In this document: positions 28,423 to 37,246 of the stretch, piece by piece
How the letters are laid out: every line of letters begins with the position of its first letter
Position numbering within the stretch: the stretch's first letter is position 1
Source: Planctomycetaceae bacterium
GTDB taxonomy: Bacteria; Planctomycetota; Planctomycetia; Planctomycetales; Planctomycetaceae
Direction: 5' to 3'
Assembly (NCBI GenBank): GCA_021732845.1
Contig: JAKFUF010000132.1
Span: 1 to 64,000 of the forward strand
Length of the DNA: 64,000 nt
The notes under the pieces: generated by a model
The model's input: only the letters and a program-made list of their open reading frames with translations
What the model was told of the DNA's origin: nothing
The model's database searches: none
Made by a program: the position numbers and the translations under genes

Positions 28423-28583
28423 CGATGTGCTGGCGGGAGAGAGCAGGCGGTGCGGCAGGTTCATGTGCAATCTATTCAATTCGCGCATGCGTTAAAGCCG
28501 ATGTAATCATTAATGTCCGCTCATTCGGGCGGACACGCGCGCCGCGCCTCGACGCCATCGTCCACCATAACACCTGATCATCC

Positions 28584-30137
28584 ATGAACTTTCAGACGCT
28601 GCGTGCCAGCCTTGCGGTCTGTCTTGTCAGTCTCATCGCGCTTTTTCCGGTGAGCGGGTCGGCAGATGAGGGTGAGGAAGAACTGGCCGAGATGCGGGCG
28701 CGGATGGAGCGTCTGGAACAGCAGAACCGGGCACTGCAGCGACGGCTGGACCGCGTCGCGCCGCTCACCGACGACCCAGACGGAATGGTGGAGCCAAGCG
28801 ACGACCGTCTCGATGCCCGGTTCACAGCCGATGAGAAGAAGCCGGCTGCGACGAAAGCCCCAGCGGCACCAGAGCCCTATGAGGTCGGTTCGGACACAAA
28901 GATGAACGCCTACTGGAAGAATGGCGTCGAAATTGAATCGAAGAACAAGGATTTCCGTCTGCACATCGGCGGTCGGACGCAGATGGACTTGGGTGCCTAC
29001 AACGCCCCCGACAACGTCCAGTTCAATCCTGGCGGAACGGGTGCGATTCGGGATGGCTTCAACTTTCGCCGGGGCCGCCTGCGCGCCGACGGCGTGCTGT
29101 ATGACACGCTGGAATTCGTTGTTGAATACGACTTCATCAACTCGGCCGGTGCCGCTCAGGCCAACCCGGCTCCCACCGACGGGTATTTCACCTTCTCGCA
29201 GCTCCCGGCAGTGGGCAATTTCCGGATCGGCCTGCAAAAAGATCCCATTGGCTTCGAGCATCTGACGAGCAGCCGCTACCTGAGCTTCATGGAACGGTCC
29301 TTCAACCAGGACGCGTTCTATGGAGGTTTTAATAACGGCTTTGTGCCGGGCCTGACATTCTACAACCAGTACGCGGAGGAGCGCGGGACATGGGCCGCCG
29401 GCCTGTACAAGGTCACCACCAATGCGTTCCAGTTCAACACCGGTGGCGGCGAGTTCGCCTTTACCAGCCGTCTGACATACCTGCCCTGGTATGTGGCCGA
29501 GGGCCGGGGGCTGATTCATACCGGCGTCTCCTATCGCCATGCCGCCATGGATGACGGAATCGTCCGGCACCGGGCCCGCGGACCGGAGCGTTCCGGCCTG
29601 AGTTCCGCCTGGCCGGTCTATGCCAACACCGGCAACATCAACGGTGATGGGCAGGACCAGGTCAACGGAGAATTCGCCGCCGTGTTCGGTCCGCTGAATC
29701 TTCAAGCGGACTACATGGTCAGCATGATTCCCAACGCTTTTCTCACCGGGCAGGCACCTGGCGGGACAGCGGTTTATCACGGTGGCTACATCGAAGCCCT
29801 ATGGTTCCTGACGGGTGAACATCGCGTCTACAACAAGAAGTCGGCCGTATTTGAGCGGGTGACTCCGTTCGAAAACGCCTTCCTGGTCAAGACGGACTGC
29901 GGCCCGGCCTGGGGTCGCGGAGCGTGGCAGGCGGGTGTCCGTCTGAATCACCTCGACCTGAACAGCGAGGGGATCAACGGCGGCATTCTTGACGATATCA
30001 CGCTGGGCTTGAACTGGTTCTTGAACCCCAACCTCAAGCTGCAATCGAACTACAGCGTGACCCATCGGCAGTCAGCAGACCGGCAGAGCGACGGCATCAT
30101 TCAAGGCCTGGGATTCCGGCTGGCGCACGACTTTTGA
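28584..30137 (+). CDS. OprO/OprP-type outer-membrane porin
   Basis: 517 residues. A signal peptide (LAVCLVSLIALFPVSGSA) precedes a short coiled coil (EMRARMERLEQQNRALQRRL, about 35-54) that may bind the periplasmic side of the wall. The rest is a beta-barrel-type sequence of the phosphate-selective porin O/P family, with KDFRLHIGGRTQMDLGAY, FRRGRLRADGVLYDTLEF and GLQKDPIGFEHLTSSRY. The final residue is Phe (LAHDF), as expected of an outer-membrane barrel. Substrate, probably an anion, is not resolved. It lies 161 bases after the PSCyt gene with no overlap. Confidence 0.9.
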   Translation: MNFQTLRASLAVCLVSLIALFPVSGSADEGEEELAEMRARMERLEQQNRALQRRLDRVAPLTDDPDGMVEPSDDRLDARFTADEKKPAATKAPAAPEPYEVGSDTKMNAYWKNGVEIESKNKDFRLHIGGRTQMDLGAYNAPDNVQFNPGGTGAIRDGFNFRRGRLRADGVLYDTLEFVVEYDFINSAGAAQANPAPTDGYFTFSQLPAVGNFRIGLQKDPIGFEHLTSSRYLSFMERSFNQDAFYGGFNNGFVPGLTFYNQYAEERGTWAAGLYKVTTNAFQFNTGGGEFAFTSRLTYLPWYVAEGRGLIHTGVSYRHAAMDDGIVRHRARGPERSGLSSAWPVYANTGNINGDGQDQVNGEFAAVFGPLNLQADYMVSMIPNAFLTGQAPGGTAVYHGGYIEALWFLTGEHRVYNKKSAVFERVTPFENAFLVKTDCGPAWGRGAWQAGVRLNHLDLNSEGINGGILDDITLGLNWFLNPNLKLQSNYSVTHRQSADRQSDGIIQGLGFRLAHDF

Positions 30138-30241
30138 CCCAAGCTCAAGAAGTCAAACGTAACCTGCCCGGAACCGAGTTCGGCCGGGGTGTTCGATGAA
30201 TTGGCTTCTGCGGCAACAAAAACTCGACCTGCATCGATAAC

Positions 30242-30985
30242 TCACGGAAACAGCGGGCCGACCAACAGAGCCAGTGCGAACGGCAGAGTCACATTGTCGA
30301 GCCCCCGAGGCGAAAGCGCCTCCACGACCGCTGCGGCGACTCCCACCAACGTCGCTGCCGCGGCAAAGGTCAACCACTGTTGCAACCCCGGCCCTTCGCA
30401 AATGTAGACACCGGCCACCGCTCCTAGAAACACCGCCAGGCTGCCTTCGAGCGACTTGCGGGAGAATTGCCCTTTCGGCCACCCCAAGGCCGCATACCGA
30501 TGGCGACCCCAGCGCTTTCCCACCGGTTCCGCCAGTCCGTCGCCAAGTCCGACGATCATTCCGACCAGGCGGACAACGCGGATGTCATTGAGCCACGCGT
30601 CGACTGCCAGCAGCGCGGCAAAGCTCAATGCCCAGGAGGACCAGTAAAACAGGCAGGCGTGTGGTTGATCTTCCACGCGTGAGTTGCCCGCCACAAAGAC
30701 CCGCCACGGCCACCGCTCTGCCCGCAGGCAACTGAAAATCGCCAGAGTCACAAGGACGACGCCCACGGCAAAGGCGCTGGCCCGGGCGACAGACGAGGGC
30801 AGCCAGCCAAAGCAAAGTGCCAGGCCCACAAAGGCATAGATATGGTTGATCTTCCGGGCGTCTCCAGACTTCAGGATGCCGCGCAGAGTCGCCTCCCCCG
30901 TGATCCACCACAGTCCAACAATCGCCGCGACCATGCCGACAACACGCGGCACATCGACATTTTCGAAGTGAAGCCAGGCAGTCAA
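30242..30985 (-). CDS. SEC59/DGK1-like CTP-dependent lipid kinase
   Basis: 247 residues from TTG 30985, which overlaps the upstream stop as TTGA and has AAGGAG at a 7-base spacing; the longer frame upstream is only the shadow of the CDP-alcohol gene. Seven or more hydrophobic segments carry the family signature GLGDGLAEPVGKRWGRHRY followed by FSRKSLEGSLAVFLGAVAG and the C-terminal VEALSPRGLDNVTLPF. Known members use CTP to phosphorylate dolichol, phytol or diacylglycerol. Together with the adjacent CDP-alcohol phosphatidyltransferase it suggests a lipid salvage or membrane-lipid pathway. Confidence 0.82.
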   Translation of the reverse strand: MTAWLHFENVDVPRVVGMVAAIVGLWWITGEATLRGILKSGDARKINHIYAFVGLALCFGWLPSSVARASAFAVGVVLVTLAIFSCLRAERWPWRVFVAGNSRVEDQPHACLFYWSSWALSFAALLAVDAWLNDIRVVRLVGMIVGLGDGLAEPVGKRWGRHRYAALGWPKGQFSRKSLEGSLAVFLGAVAGVYICEGPGLQQWLTFAAAATLVGVAAAVVEALSPRGLDNVTLPFALALLVGPLFP

Positions 30986-31620
30986 GGGGCGACTCCTTGT
31001 CGCTGAGCATCCCGCCAGACATGCCAGCAACTGACCGTGTCCAGCGGCACCTGACGGGCAAAACACAAGATCAGCACGACATCCACATAGGCAGCGCTGC
31101 CCAGCAGGAAGGCCGTGAACAACAGGCACCCGCCGTAGCCAAAGCCAAGCAGCACGGTCAGGGAGACGGCCATGACAACCGACCACGCCTTGCAGGTCCA
31201 GGAATGCGTGGCGATCGCCAGCCCCCAACGCAGGTAATGCCACGCCTGCACGAGTAGCTCGACGGCCAGCAAGAACGCCAGCCACGGCCCATAGGGCCGC
31301 ATCTGCTCTGGCTCGAGGAGGAATGCGGCAATGACTGCCGCCAGGTAGAAGATGATGTCGGCCACCACGTCGTACCGTCTGAGCCACGGCGTCGCGATGC
31401 CGAGCCGCCGGGCAATGACACCATCGAGCCAGTCGCTCAGCAGGGCCCCGAGCACAATCAGCGAGAGCAACGGCCGCGGCCAGCCTGAAGCAATGAGGCC
31501 GAACAACACCGCCGCCAACCCGATGCGATAGGTCGTCAATGCGGCCGGCAGGAGTTTCAAGACTGGCGAATGTGTGCCCACGGACAGCCCACGGATCCTT
31601 TCCAGTAACGCGGATTTCAC
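30982..31620 (-). CDS. CDP-alcohol phosphatidyltransferase family protein
   Basis: 212 residues from GTG 31620 (no strong SD; internal starts possible). Six or so membrane helices. The diagnostic motif reads SDWLDGVIARR (first Asp and DG..AR) followed by YDVVADI (last two Asp), so the catalytic acids are kept; the Gly normally found four residues before the third Asp is replaced (LRRYD). The family exchanges CMP for an alcohol such as glycerol phosphate, serine or inositol. Substrate is not identifiable. The gene is translationally coupled to the lipid kinase that follows it. Confidence 0.87.
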   Translation of the reverse strand: MKSALLERIRGLSVGTHSPVLKLLPAALTTYRIGLAAVLFGLIASGWPRPLLSLIVLGALLSDWLDGVIARRLGIATPWLRRYDVVADIIFYLAAVIAAFLLEPEQMRPYGPWLAFLLAVELLVQAWHYLRWGLAIATHSWTCKAWSVVMAVSLTVLLGFGYGGCLLFTAFLLGSAAYVDVVLILCFARQVPLDTVSCWHVWRDAQRQGVAP

Positions 31621-32121
31621 TTGCTGAACAAGACGCAGTGGCCCGCGCCGCGCAACGGAAAACTCCTCAGGATCGCACCATCATTAAAGGGTGAACTTTA
31701 TTGTCGGTGCATTGATCTGCAGCCCCGCCCGTCAGCATGGCGGTGCCCCTTAGGCTGAGATTCCTGTCACGCGTGGGTTAAAACCCACGCTACGTGTGGT
31801 TTACATTGTTGCCGTGAGGAGGGACCGGCCGTTTCAGCGGGAGGTCTTGAGGCAAAGAAGTGCATTTCCTTGAAGTTTTTCCTATCATCACCCGAATAGC
31901 AGTAAGATCCGTCATTTCTGGAAGAATCCGAATTCTCATCAGCGCGGTTCGTGCCACGCGTGGCACTTTTCGAGGGGCTGTTCAGGAGTTGCAGTCGTGA
32001 GGCAGCCTGCTGTCATTGACGATTCCGTCGCGAACGCCGCCGCCCGATTTCATTGAATGCCAGGTGTTGCGTGTCGCGCCAAGCTGCCACCACGACTTCT
32101 TCCACAGCCAGCCCACCCGCC
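31621..32121. other. Intergenic region with two hairpins
   Basis: About 500 bases between divergent genes. Two clear palindromes: 31771-31790 (GCGTGGGTTAAAACCCACGC) and 31951-31966 (GTGCCACGCGTGGCAC, perfect, followed by TTTT). Either could act as a terminator or dispersed repeat. No gene is evident; the short ORF at 32016 is in another frame of the cyclase upstream region. Confidence 0.6.
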
Positions 32122-32952
32122 ATGCCCGTCGGTCGTGGGCGGCTGCGATTTCTGCCGCTCCTTGTCTGTGCCTGTTCCCTCGGTCTGATCTGTATGGCAC
32201 TCGCCTTCGCCCCTCCCAGTACCGTGACACCCCGCGACCTGCCCGTGACCTCGTCGTTCGAAATCGTGGCGGAGTTTCCCCACGACCCGGACGCTTATTG
32301 CCAGGGACTGGTGTTCGACGGCGGAAACCTGTTTGAAGGGACGGGGCTCAATGGCAAGTCTTCCTTGCGGCGGGTGGATCTCAAAACCGGCAAGGTGCTG
32401 AAGATCGTGCCGTTGGAAAAGCGGCTGTTTGGTGAAGGGATCACGGTCTGGAAGGACCAGATCATTCAAGTCACCTGGAAGACCGGCGAGGGGTTCGTCT
32501 ACGACAAGGAGTCCCTGCGGCTGATCAAGAAATTCCGCTATTCGGGCCAGGGCTGGGGACTGACGCACGATGACAAGCACCTGATCTTGAGCGATGGCTC
32601 AGCCACGCTCCGGTTCCTCGATCCGGAGACGTTCAAAGTCGTCAAGCGCGTGGACGTCCGATGTGCGGGACGCATGCCCGCGGCCGTGAACCAGCTCAAT
32701 GAGCTGGAATACGTCAACGGCGAGGTGCTGGCGAATATCTGGTACGAAGACGTGATCGCCCGCATTGACCCCGCATCGGGCCGCGTGCTGGGCTGGATTG
32801 ACCTGAAGCCACTGGTCGAAGCGAGCGGTCGCAAGGATGAACATTGTGTGCTCAACGGGATTGCCTGGGATGCGACCGACGAACGGCTGTTTGTGACCGG
32901 CAAGAACTGGCCGCGCCTCTACGAAATCCGCGTCAAACAGGCCAGGAATTGA
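32122..32952 (+). CDS. Glutaminyl-peptide cyclotransferase (bacterial type)
   Basis: 276 residues from ATG 32122; the frame is open to TTG 32053. A signal-anchor (LPLLVCACSLGLICMALAF) is followed by a beta-propeller enzyme with the family motifs YCQGLVFDGG, EGTGLNG, GEGITVW, GWGLTHD, LSDGSATL, NELEYVNGEVLANIW and LNGIAWD. It converts N-terminal glutamine to pyroglutamate on peptides, probably in the periplasm. It is monocistronic. Confidence 0.93.
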   Translation: MPVGRGRLRFLPLLVCACSLGLICMALAFAPPSTVTPRDLPVTSSFEIVAEFPHDPDAYCQGLVFDGGNLFEGTGLNGKSSLRRVDLKTGKVLKIVPLEKRLFGEGITVWKDQIIQVTWKTGEGFVYDKESLRLIKKFRYSGQGWGLTHDDKHLILSDGSATLRFLDPETFKVVKRVDVRCAGRMPAAVNQLNELEYVNGEVLANIWYEDVIARIDPASGRVLGWIDLKPLVEASGRKDEHCVLNGIAWDATDERLFVTGKNWPRLYEIRVKQARN

Positions 32953-33146
32953 CGCCAGACAAAGAATAAAAGCACGCTTGAAGATGCTGACCGAAGGCCG
33001 CACCGTTCTACCAGACTGACCAACAGCTTGATTCGTTGTCCCTAACGGCGTTCGCTGTTGACTATGGACATGAACGCCACAGTTATTGTTGCTGCATTCC
33101 TAAGTGACTCGTTCCCAGTCATGGAGTGACCAGACAACTTTGCGAC

Positions 33147-34373
33147 ATGTCGAACACCTCAGGGACCGTGCCGATGGCCAGCGAATTTGCCGGAGTCGAT
33201 TTCTACGACCTGGACGACCTGTTGACGCCCAGCGAGCGCGAGTTGCGGACGCGGACGCGGGAGTGGGTGACGCGGCGTTTCCTACCCGTCGTCGCCCGGC
33301 ACTATGCCGCCGGCACGTTCCCTCTGGAACTGGCCCCGGAACTTGCCGCCCTGGGTGCTTTTGGCGGCAGCATCCAGGGGTACGGCTGTGCCGGTTTGGG
33401 ACCAGTCGCCTACGGCCTGCTGATGCAGGAACTGGAGCGTGGCGACTCGGGACTGCGAACCTGTGCTTCCGTGCAGGGGGCCTTGGCGATGAACGCCATT
33501 CATATGTTCGGCAACGAGGACCAAAAGCAGCGGTGGCTGCCGCCCATGGCCCGCGGCGAGAAGTTCGGCTGCTTCGGGCTGACCGAGCCGGATTTTGGGT
33601 CCAACCCGGCCGGAATGCAGACGCGGGCCGTCAAGACGGACCACGGTTATGTCATAAACGGCCGCAAGATCTGGATCGGAGCCGCCACCTATGCCGATGT
33701 CGCGGTCATCTGGGCCAAGGTCGACGGGCTGCCGGGCATCGACCCCGACAGTCCGCAGGCGGTGCGGGGCTTCCTCGTGGAACGCGGAACGCCGGGCTTC
33801 AACCCGACGCTCATCGAAGGCAAACTCTCTCTGCGGGCGGCGTTCACCAGCCGCATCGAACTGCAGGACTGCCACATTCCCGCGACCGCCCTGTTGCCGG
33901 CATCGCAGGGGCTCAAGTCGCCCTTGTTGTGCCTGAATCACGCGCGCTACGGGATCGCCTGGGGCGTGCTGGGGGCGGCCATGGCCTGTTATGACGAGGC
34001 ACGCGACTACGCCGCGCGACGCGTGCAGTTTGGCAAGCCGATCGCGGGCTTCCAGCTTGTACAGCGCAAGCTGGCCCTGATGCTGACCGAACTGACCAAG
34101 GCCCAACTGCTGGTCTTCCGCCTGGCACAGCTCAAAGCGGCGGGCAAGGCCACACACGTGCAGATTTCGATGGCGAAGCGGAACAACGTCGCCATGGCGC
34201 TGGACATCGCCCGCACGGCGCGGGACATCCTGGGTGCTGTCGGGATCCTGGATGAATACCAGTGCTTTCGGCACATGTGCAATCTGGAGAGCGTCAAGAC
34301 CTATGAAGGGACGGATGACATGCACTTGCTCATTCTGGGAGAGAAAATCACGGGGTTGTCGGCTTTCAGTTGA
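33147..34373 (+). CDS. Acyl-CoA dehydrogenase, glutaryl-CoA dehydrogenase-like
   Basis: 408 residues from ATG 33147; ATG 33174 is the alternative. Features of the acyl-CoA dehydrogenase fold are present: GCFGLTEPDFGSNPAGMQT, INGRKIWIGAAT, ARYGIAWGVLGAAMACYDEA, RVQFGKPIAGFQLVQRKLA, and a TYEGTDDMH with the catalytic Glu at about residue 388. That position and motif are characteristic of glutaryl-CoA dehydrogenase, which uses FAD to oxidise and decarboxylate glutaryl-CoA to crotonyl-CoA in lysine/tryptophan catabolism. No partner genes of that pathway are nearby, so the specific substrate is an inference. Confidence 0.9.
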   Translation: MSNTSGTVPMASEFAGVDFYDLDDLLTPSERELRTRTREWVTRRFLPVVARHYAAGTFPLELAPELAALGAFGGSIQGYGCAGLGPVAYGLLMQELERGDSGLRTCASVQGALAMNAIHMFGNEDQKQRWLPPMARGEKFGCFGLTEPDFGSNPAGMQTRAVKTDHGYVINGRKIWIGAATYADVAVIWAKVDGLPGIDPDSPQAVRGFLVERGTPGFNPTLIEGKLSLRAAFTSRIELQDCHIPATALLPASQGLKSPLLCLNHARYGIAWGVLGAAMACYDEARDYAARRVQFGKPIAGFQLVQRKLALMLTELTKAQLLVFRLAQLKAAGKATHVQISMAKRNNVAMALDIARTARDILGAVGILDEYQCFRHMCNLESVKTYEGTDDMHLLILGEKITGLSAFS

Positions 34374-35009
34374 GGAACAGGTCCGGCACCCGCGGCCAGC
34401 AAGAATGAATACCGCAGAGTCACCTGTCGCTCTGCGAAAGGCATGCTGACCGAAGGCGAACGTCTTGGTCAAGTCGGCTGCGGATCGCGGCAACAATAAC
34501 ATGGTGAAGTTGCTTGGGATGGACGCTGATTCATCAGCCGGTACGCGTTAGCGCGCGTTAGCGTCCGGTTCGTGGCGTTGGCGTCTTCCGATGATCCTCC
34601 AACCGAGGGCCTTAGCCGGCTAAGGCCCTCCGGCTCATTGGCTGTACGGCTTGTCAAAAGTCGACAGTTATTCTTGCCGCGGTCCTGAAAAAGCAAAACG
34701 GCGAGTGGATCGTTCGGTTAGAAATTCACCACGACTTTTCACGAATAAGGATCGCCGCAAAAAAAACGTTCGATTTCGATTCGTTGATCCGCCAATGAGA
34801 CTGCTGGAACCGGACGCCAACGCGACCTAACGGCCTCCGGCTGATTCGAGATCCCCATCTTGCAAAACTCGCCAGCCCTGGTTTCCGAAGCCTGCGTGCG
34901 CGAGCATTCTGCCCCGCGCCTGCTATATTGAATGCTGCCCGTTGAAGTTGCACTCGATCCCTGTTTTCCTGTCATCCCCCAAGGTGACACAGTTTCGCAA
35001 GGTGGTGAC
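34374..35009. other. Intergenic repeat-rich region
   Basis: About 635 bases without a convincing gene. At 34540-34700 there is a repeat also seen at 37110-37210 (shared GCGTCCGGTT, CCGGCTCATTGG and an AGTT-A-TTG-CGC tail). Inside it, 34605-34630 is a perfect 26-base palindrome (GAGGGCCTTAGCC and its mirror). The promoter for the sugar-binding protein is expected near the right end. Confidence 0.7.
34605..34630. repeat. Perfect 26-bp palindrome
   Basis: GAGGGCCTTAGCC followed directly by its reverse complement, no spacer. It is embedded in a longer repeat-like region and is not followed by a T-tract. Confidence 0.85.
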
Positions 35010-36017
35010 ATGTCGCGTTACACACGCCGGGAATTTCAACAGATCCTGGCCGGTTCGGCGGCGGCGGCCATGTTAGGTCTGGCAGGCTGCGAGCAGCGGG
35101 CGGAACTGCCCGCCGGCGGTGCTGGTTCAGCCACGGGGCTGACCATCGGGATGATCGCCAAGAGCCAGTCGAACCCGGTCTTTCTGGCGGCCCGCAAGGG
35201 GGCCGAGAGCCGCGCCGCGGCCCTCTCCGCGGAGCTGAACATGCCCGTCAAAGTCGACTGGCGGACCCCCAACGACGAGGACGCCCAAAAGCAGGCCGAG
35301 TACATCGAGCAGCTCGTGGCGGGCGGCGTGCAGGCGATCACCATTGCCTGCAGCGATGCCAGCAAGGTCACCCGGGCCATTGATGACGCGGTGGCCAAGG
35401 GCGTGCAGGTGATCTGTTTCGATTCGGATGCGCCGGAATCCAAACGCCTGTGCTACGTCGGCACCGACGACACCGAAGCCGGACGTCTGGTGATGCAAAA
35501 CGTGGCCGAACTGCTGGGTGACAAGCCCGGGACGATCGCCATCCTGGCGGGAAACCAAACCGCCACGAATTTGCAGAAGCGTGTGCATGGGGCCGAGGAG
35601 GAGCTGAAGAAGCACTCCAACCTCAAGCTCAAACAGGTCTATTACCACAAGGAGACACCGCAGGACGCCTATGCGCAGGTCGAATCCGTGCAAAAGGCGA
35701 ACCCCGATGTCAACGGCTGGGCAATGATCGGAGGCTGGCCGCTGATGACGGAGAAGCACCTGCCCTGGAAAGATGACGAAGTCGTCTGTGTCAGCATGGA
35801 CACGCTGCCCCCGCAGCTCAAACACCTCTCCATGGGCGACGTGGCCGTCCTGCTCGGCCAGCAGTACTTCTATTTCGGTGAACAGTGCGTGAACCTGCTC
35901 GTCGACAAGGTCAAGCACGGCAAAGACCCGGCCAAGCCGATCGACTTCGCTCCGCTGGACCGCGTGACCAAGGCGAATGTGGAGGAGTATGCGAAAAACT
36001 GGGAAAAGTGGTCCTGA
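35010..36017 (+). CDS. Sugar ABC transporter substrate-binding lipoprotein
   Basis: 335 residues from ATG 35010 (in-frame ATG 34932 lies in the upstream intergenic sequence). The N-terminus TRREFQQILAGSAAAAMLG ends in LAGC (Cys at about 27), a lipobox behind a twin-Arg. The rest is a periplasmic binding protein of the ribose/xylose (PBP1) class: TIGMIAKSQSNPVFLAA, QAEYIEQLVAGGVQAITIA, CFDSDAPESKRLCYVGTDD. It binds a sugar or a related ligand. No permease or ATPase gene accompanies it, so its translocator must be elsewhere. Confidence 0.9.
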   Translation: MSRYTRREFQQILAGSAAAAMLGLAGCEQRAELPAGGAGSATGLTIGMIAKSQSNPVFLAARKGAESRAAALSAELNMPVKVDWRTPNDEDAQKQAEYIEQLVAGGVQAITIACSDASKVTRAIDDAVAKGVQVICFDSDAPESKRLCYVGTDDTEAGRLVMQNVAELLGDKPGTIAILAGNQTATNLQKRVHGAEEELKKHSNLKLKQVYYHKETPQDAYAQVESVQKANPDVNGWAMIGGWPLMTEKHLPWKDDEVVCVSMDTLPPQLKHLSMGDVAVLLGQQYFYFGEQCVNLLVDKVKHGKDPAKPIDFAPLDRVTKANVEEYAKNWEKWS

Positions 36018-36246
36018 CGGACACACCTCTGCCAGCCGTGCCAGACGATCCGTTCTGGCAGCGAATGCAGGCCATTTGGGCGATGCCGCATACCACCCGC
36101 GATGGCGGCGAGGGATCACTTGCCGAGCTCCGCGCAGCGCGTGAGGAACGGGAGCTGGACCAAGAAGAATGTCCGGCCGCACGACAAAACGCGGACCAGA
36201 AGCCTCAATGAAACCGTTTCCCCCTCTCATCCGGGCCGAATATCTC

Positions 36247-37110
36247 ATGAAATACCTCACCCTTCTCGTCGCCGCCTTGGCGATTCATTCCAGCGTGCAG
36301 GCCCAGGAGGCGAAACTCAACATCCCGTATGTGGGGGGCGGCCACGAGCGGCATGTGCTGGATGTTTATGCCCCGGCCGGCGCGAAGAATCTGCCGGTGG
36401 TGTTCTGGATTCACGGCGGTGGCTGGCAGGCGGGCGACAAGAGCGATGTGCAAATCAAGCCCAAGATTTTCACGGAAAAGGGCTTTGTGTTCGTCTCCAC
36501 GAACTATCGGCTGCTGCCCAGTGTCGACATGGAGACGATCGTGCGCGATGTCGCCAAGTCGATTCATTGGACGCATGAGCATGTCAAAGAGTTTGGCGGC
36601 GATTCCAGCCGGCTGCTGATCATGGGGCATTCCGCCGGGGCCCAACTGGCGGCGCTCATCTGCACCGACGACCGCTATCTCAAAGCCGAGGGGCTGCCGC
36701 TGGGCATCGTCAAAGGCTGTGTCCCCGTCGATGGCGACACCTACGACATCCCGGCGATCATTGAGACGGCCGAGACTCGGCGGCGGGTGCATGGCCAGCC
36801 ACAGGCGAAGTTTGGACATCGCGAAAAATTTGGGAACACGCCCGAGAAGCACCGGGATTTCTCGGCCGTGACGCATGTCGCCAAGGACAAGTCGATTCCC
36901 CCGTTCCTCATACTGCACGTCGCCGATCATCCGGACAACGCCGCCCAGGCGCAGCGGTTCGGCACGGTCCTCAAGGACGCGGGAATTCCGGTCACCGTGT
37001 TTGGTGCCCGCGAGACCAACCACACTCGGATCAATGCCGAGCTGGGCCGGACCGATGACCCCTCCACGAAGGCGCTGTACACCTTTTTGGAAGAGGCGCT
37101 GAAAAAGTAA
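36247..37110 (+). CDS. Secreted alpha/beta hydrolase (esterase/lipase)
   Basis: 287 residues from ATG 36247, which begins a signal peptide ([17 protein letters not shown]); ATG 36208 and GTG-type starts upstream would add a non-signal stretch. The fold is that of the HSL/BD-FAE esterase class: oxyanion motif [10 protein letters not shown] (about 55-62), nucleophile [11 protein letters not shown] (Ser at about 129), an Asp in LHVADHPDN and a His in NHTRIN. It probably deacylates esters, perhaps sugar esters given the neighbouring sugar-binding protein. It lies 229 bases after that gene. Confidence 0.88.
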   Translation: MKYLTLLVAALAIHSSVQAQEAKLNIPYVGGGHERHVLDVYAPAGAKNLPVVFWIHGGGWQAGDKSDVQIKPKIFTEKGFVFVSTNYRLLPSVDMETIVRDVAKSIHWTHEHVKEFGGDSSRLLIMGHSAGAQLAALICTDDRYLKAEGLPLGIVKGCVPVDGDTYDIPAIIETAETRRRVHGQPQAKFGHREKFGNTPEKHRDFSAVTHVAKDKSIPPFLILHVADHPDNAAQAQRFGTVLKDAGIPVTVFGARETNHTRINAELGRTDDPSTKALYTFLEEALKK

Positions 37111-37210
37111 ACCACCACGCGTGAGCGTCTGGTTCTTCCATACGTCAAACCGGACGCTGACGCGTTCCGGCTCATTGGTTGAACCAGTCGAAAGCCGAAA
37201 GTTCTAGTTG
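37110..37210. repeat. Second copy of the intergenic repeat
   Basis: Sequence between the esterase stop and the glycosyltransferase start matches 34540-34700 in short blocks (GCGTC-GGTTC-TTCC, CCGGCTCATTGG, AGTT-A-TTGTCGCCG) but lacks the 26-bp palindrome. It overlaps the extreme 5' end of the glycosyltransferase frame, so the TTG at 37208 is an unlikely start. Confidence 0.6.
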
Positions 37211-37246
37211 TCGCCGTCCCCTTGGCAAAGCGTCCGGAAAACCCTC

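Noticed and set aside
35885-36211. 108-residue frame between the sugar-binding protein and esterase genes
   Set aside because: Overlaps the sugar-binding gene in another frame and lacks a credible start or family.
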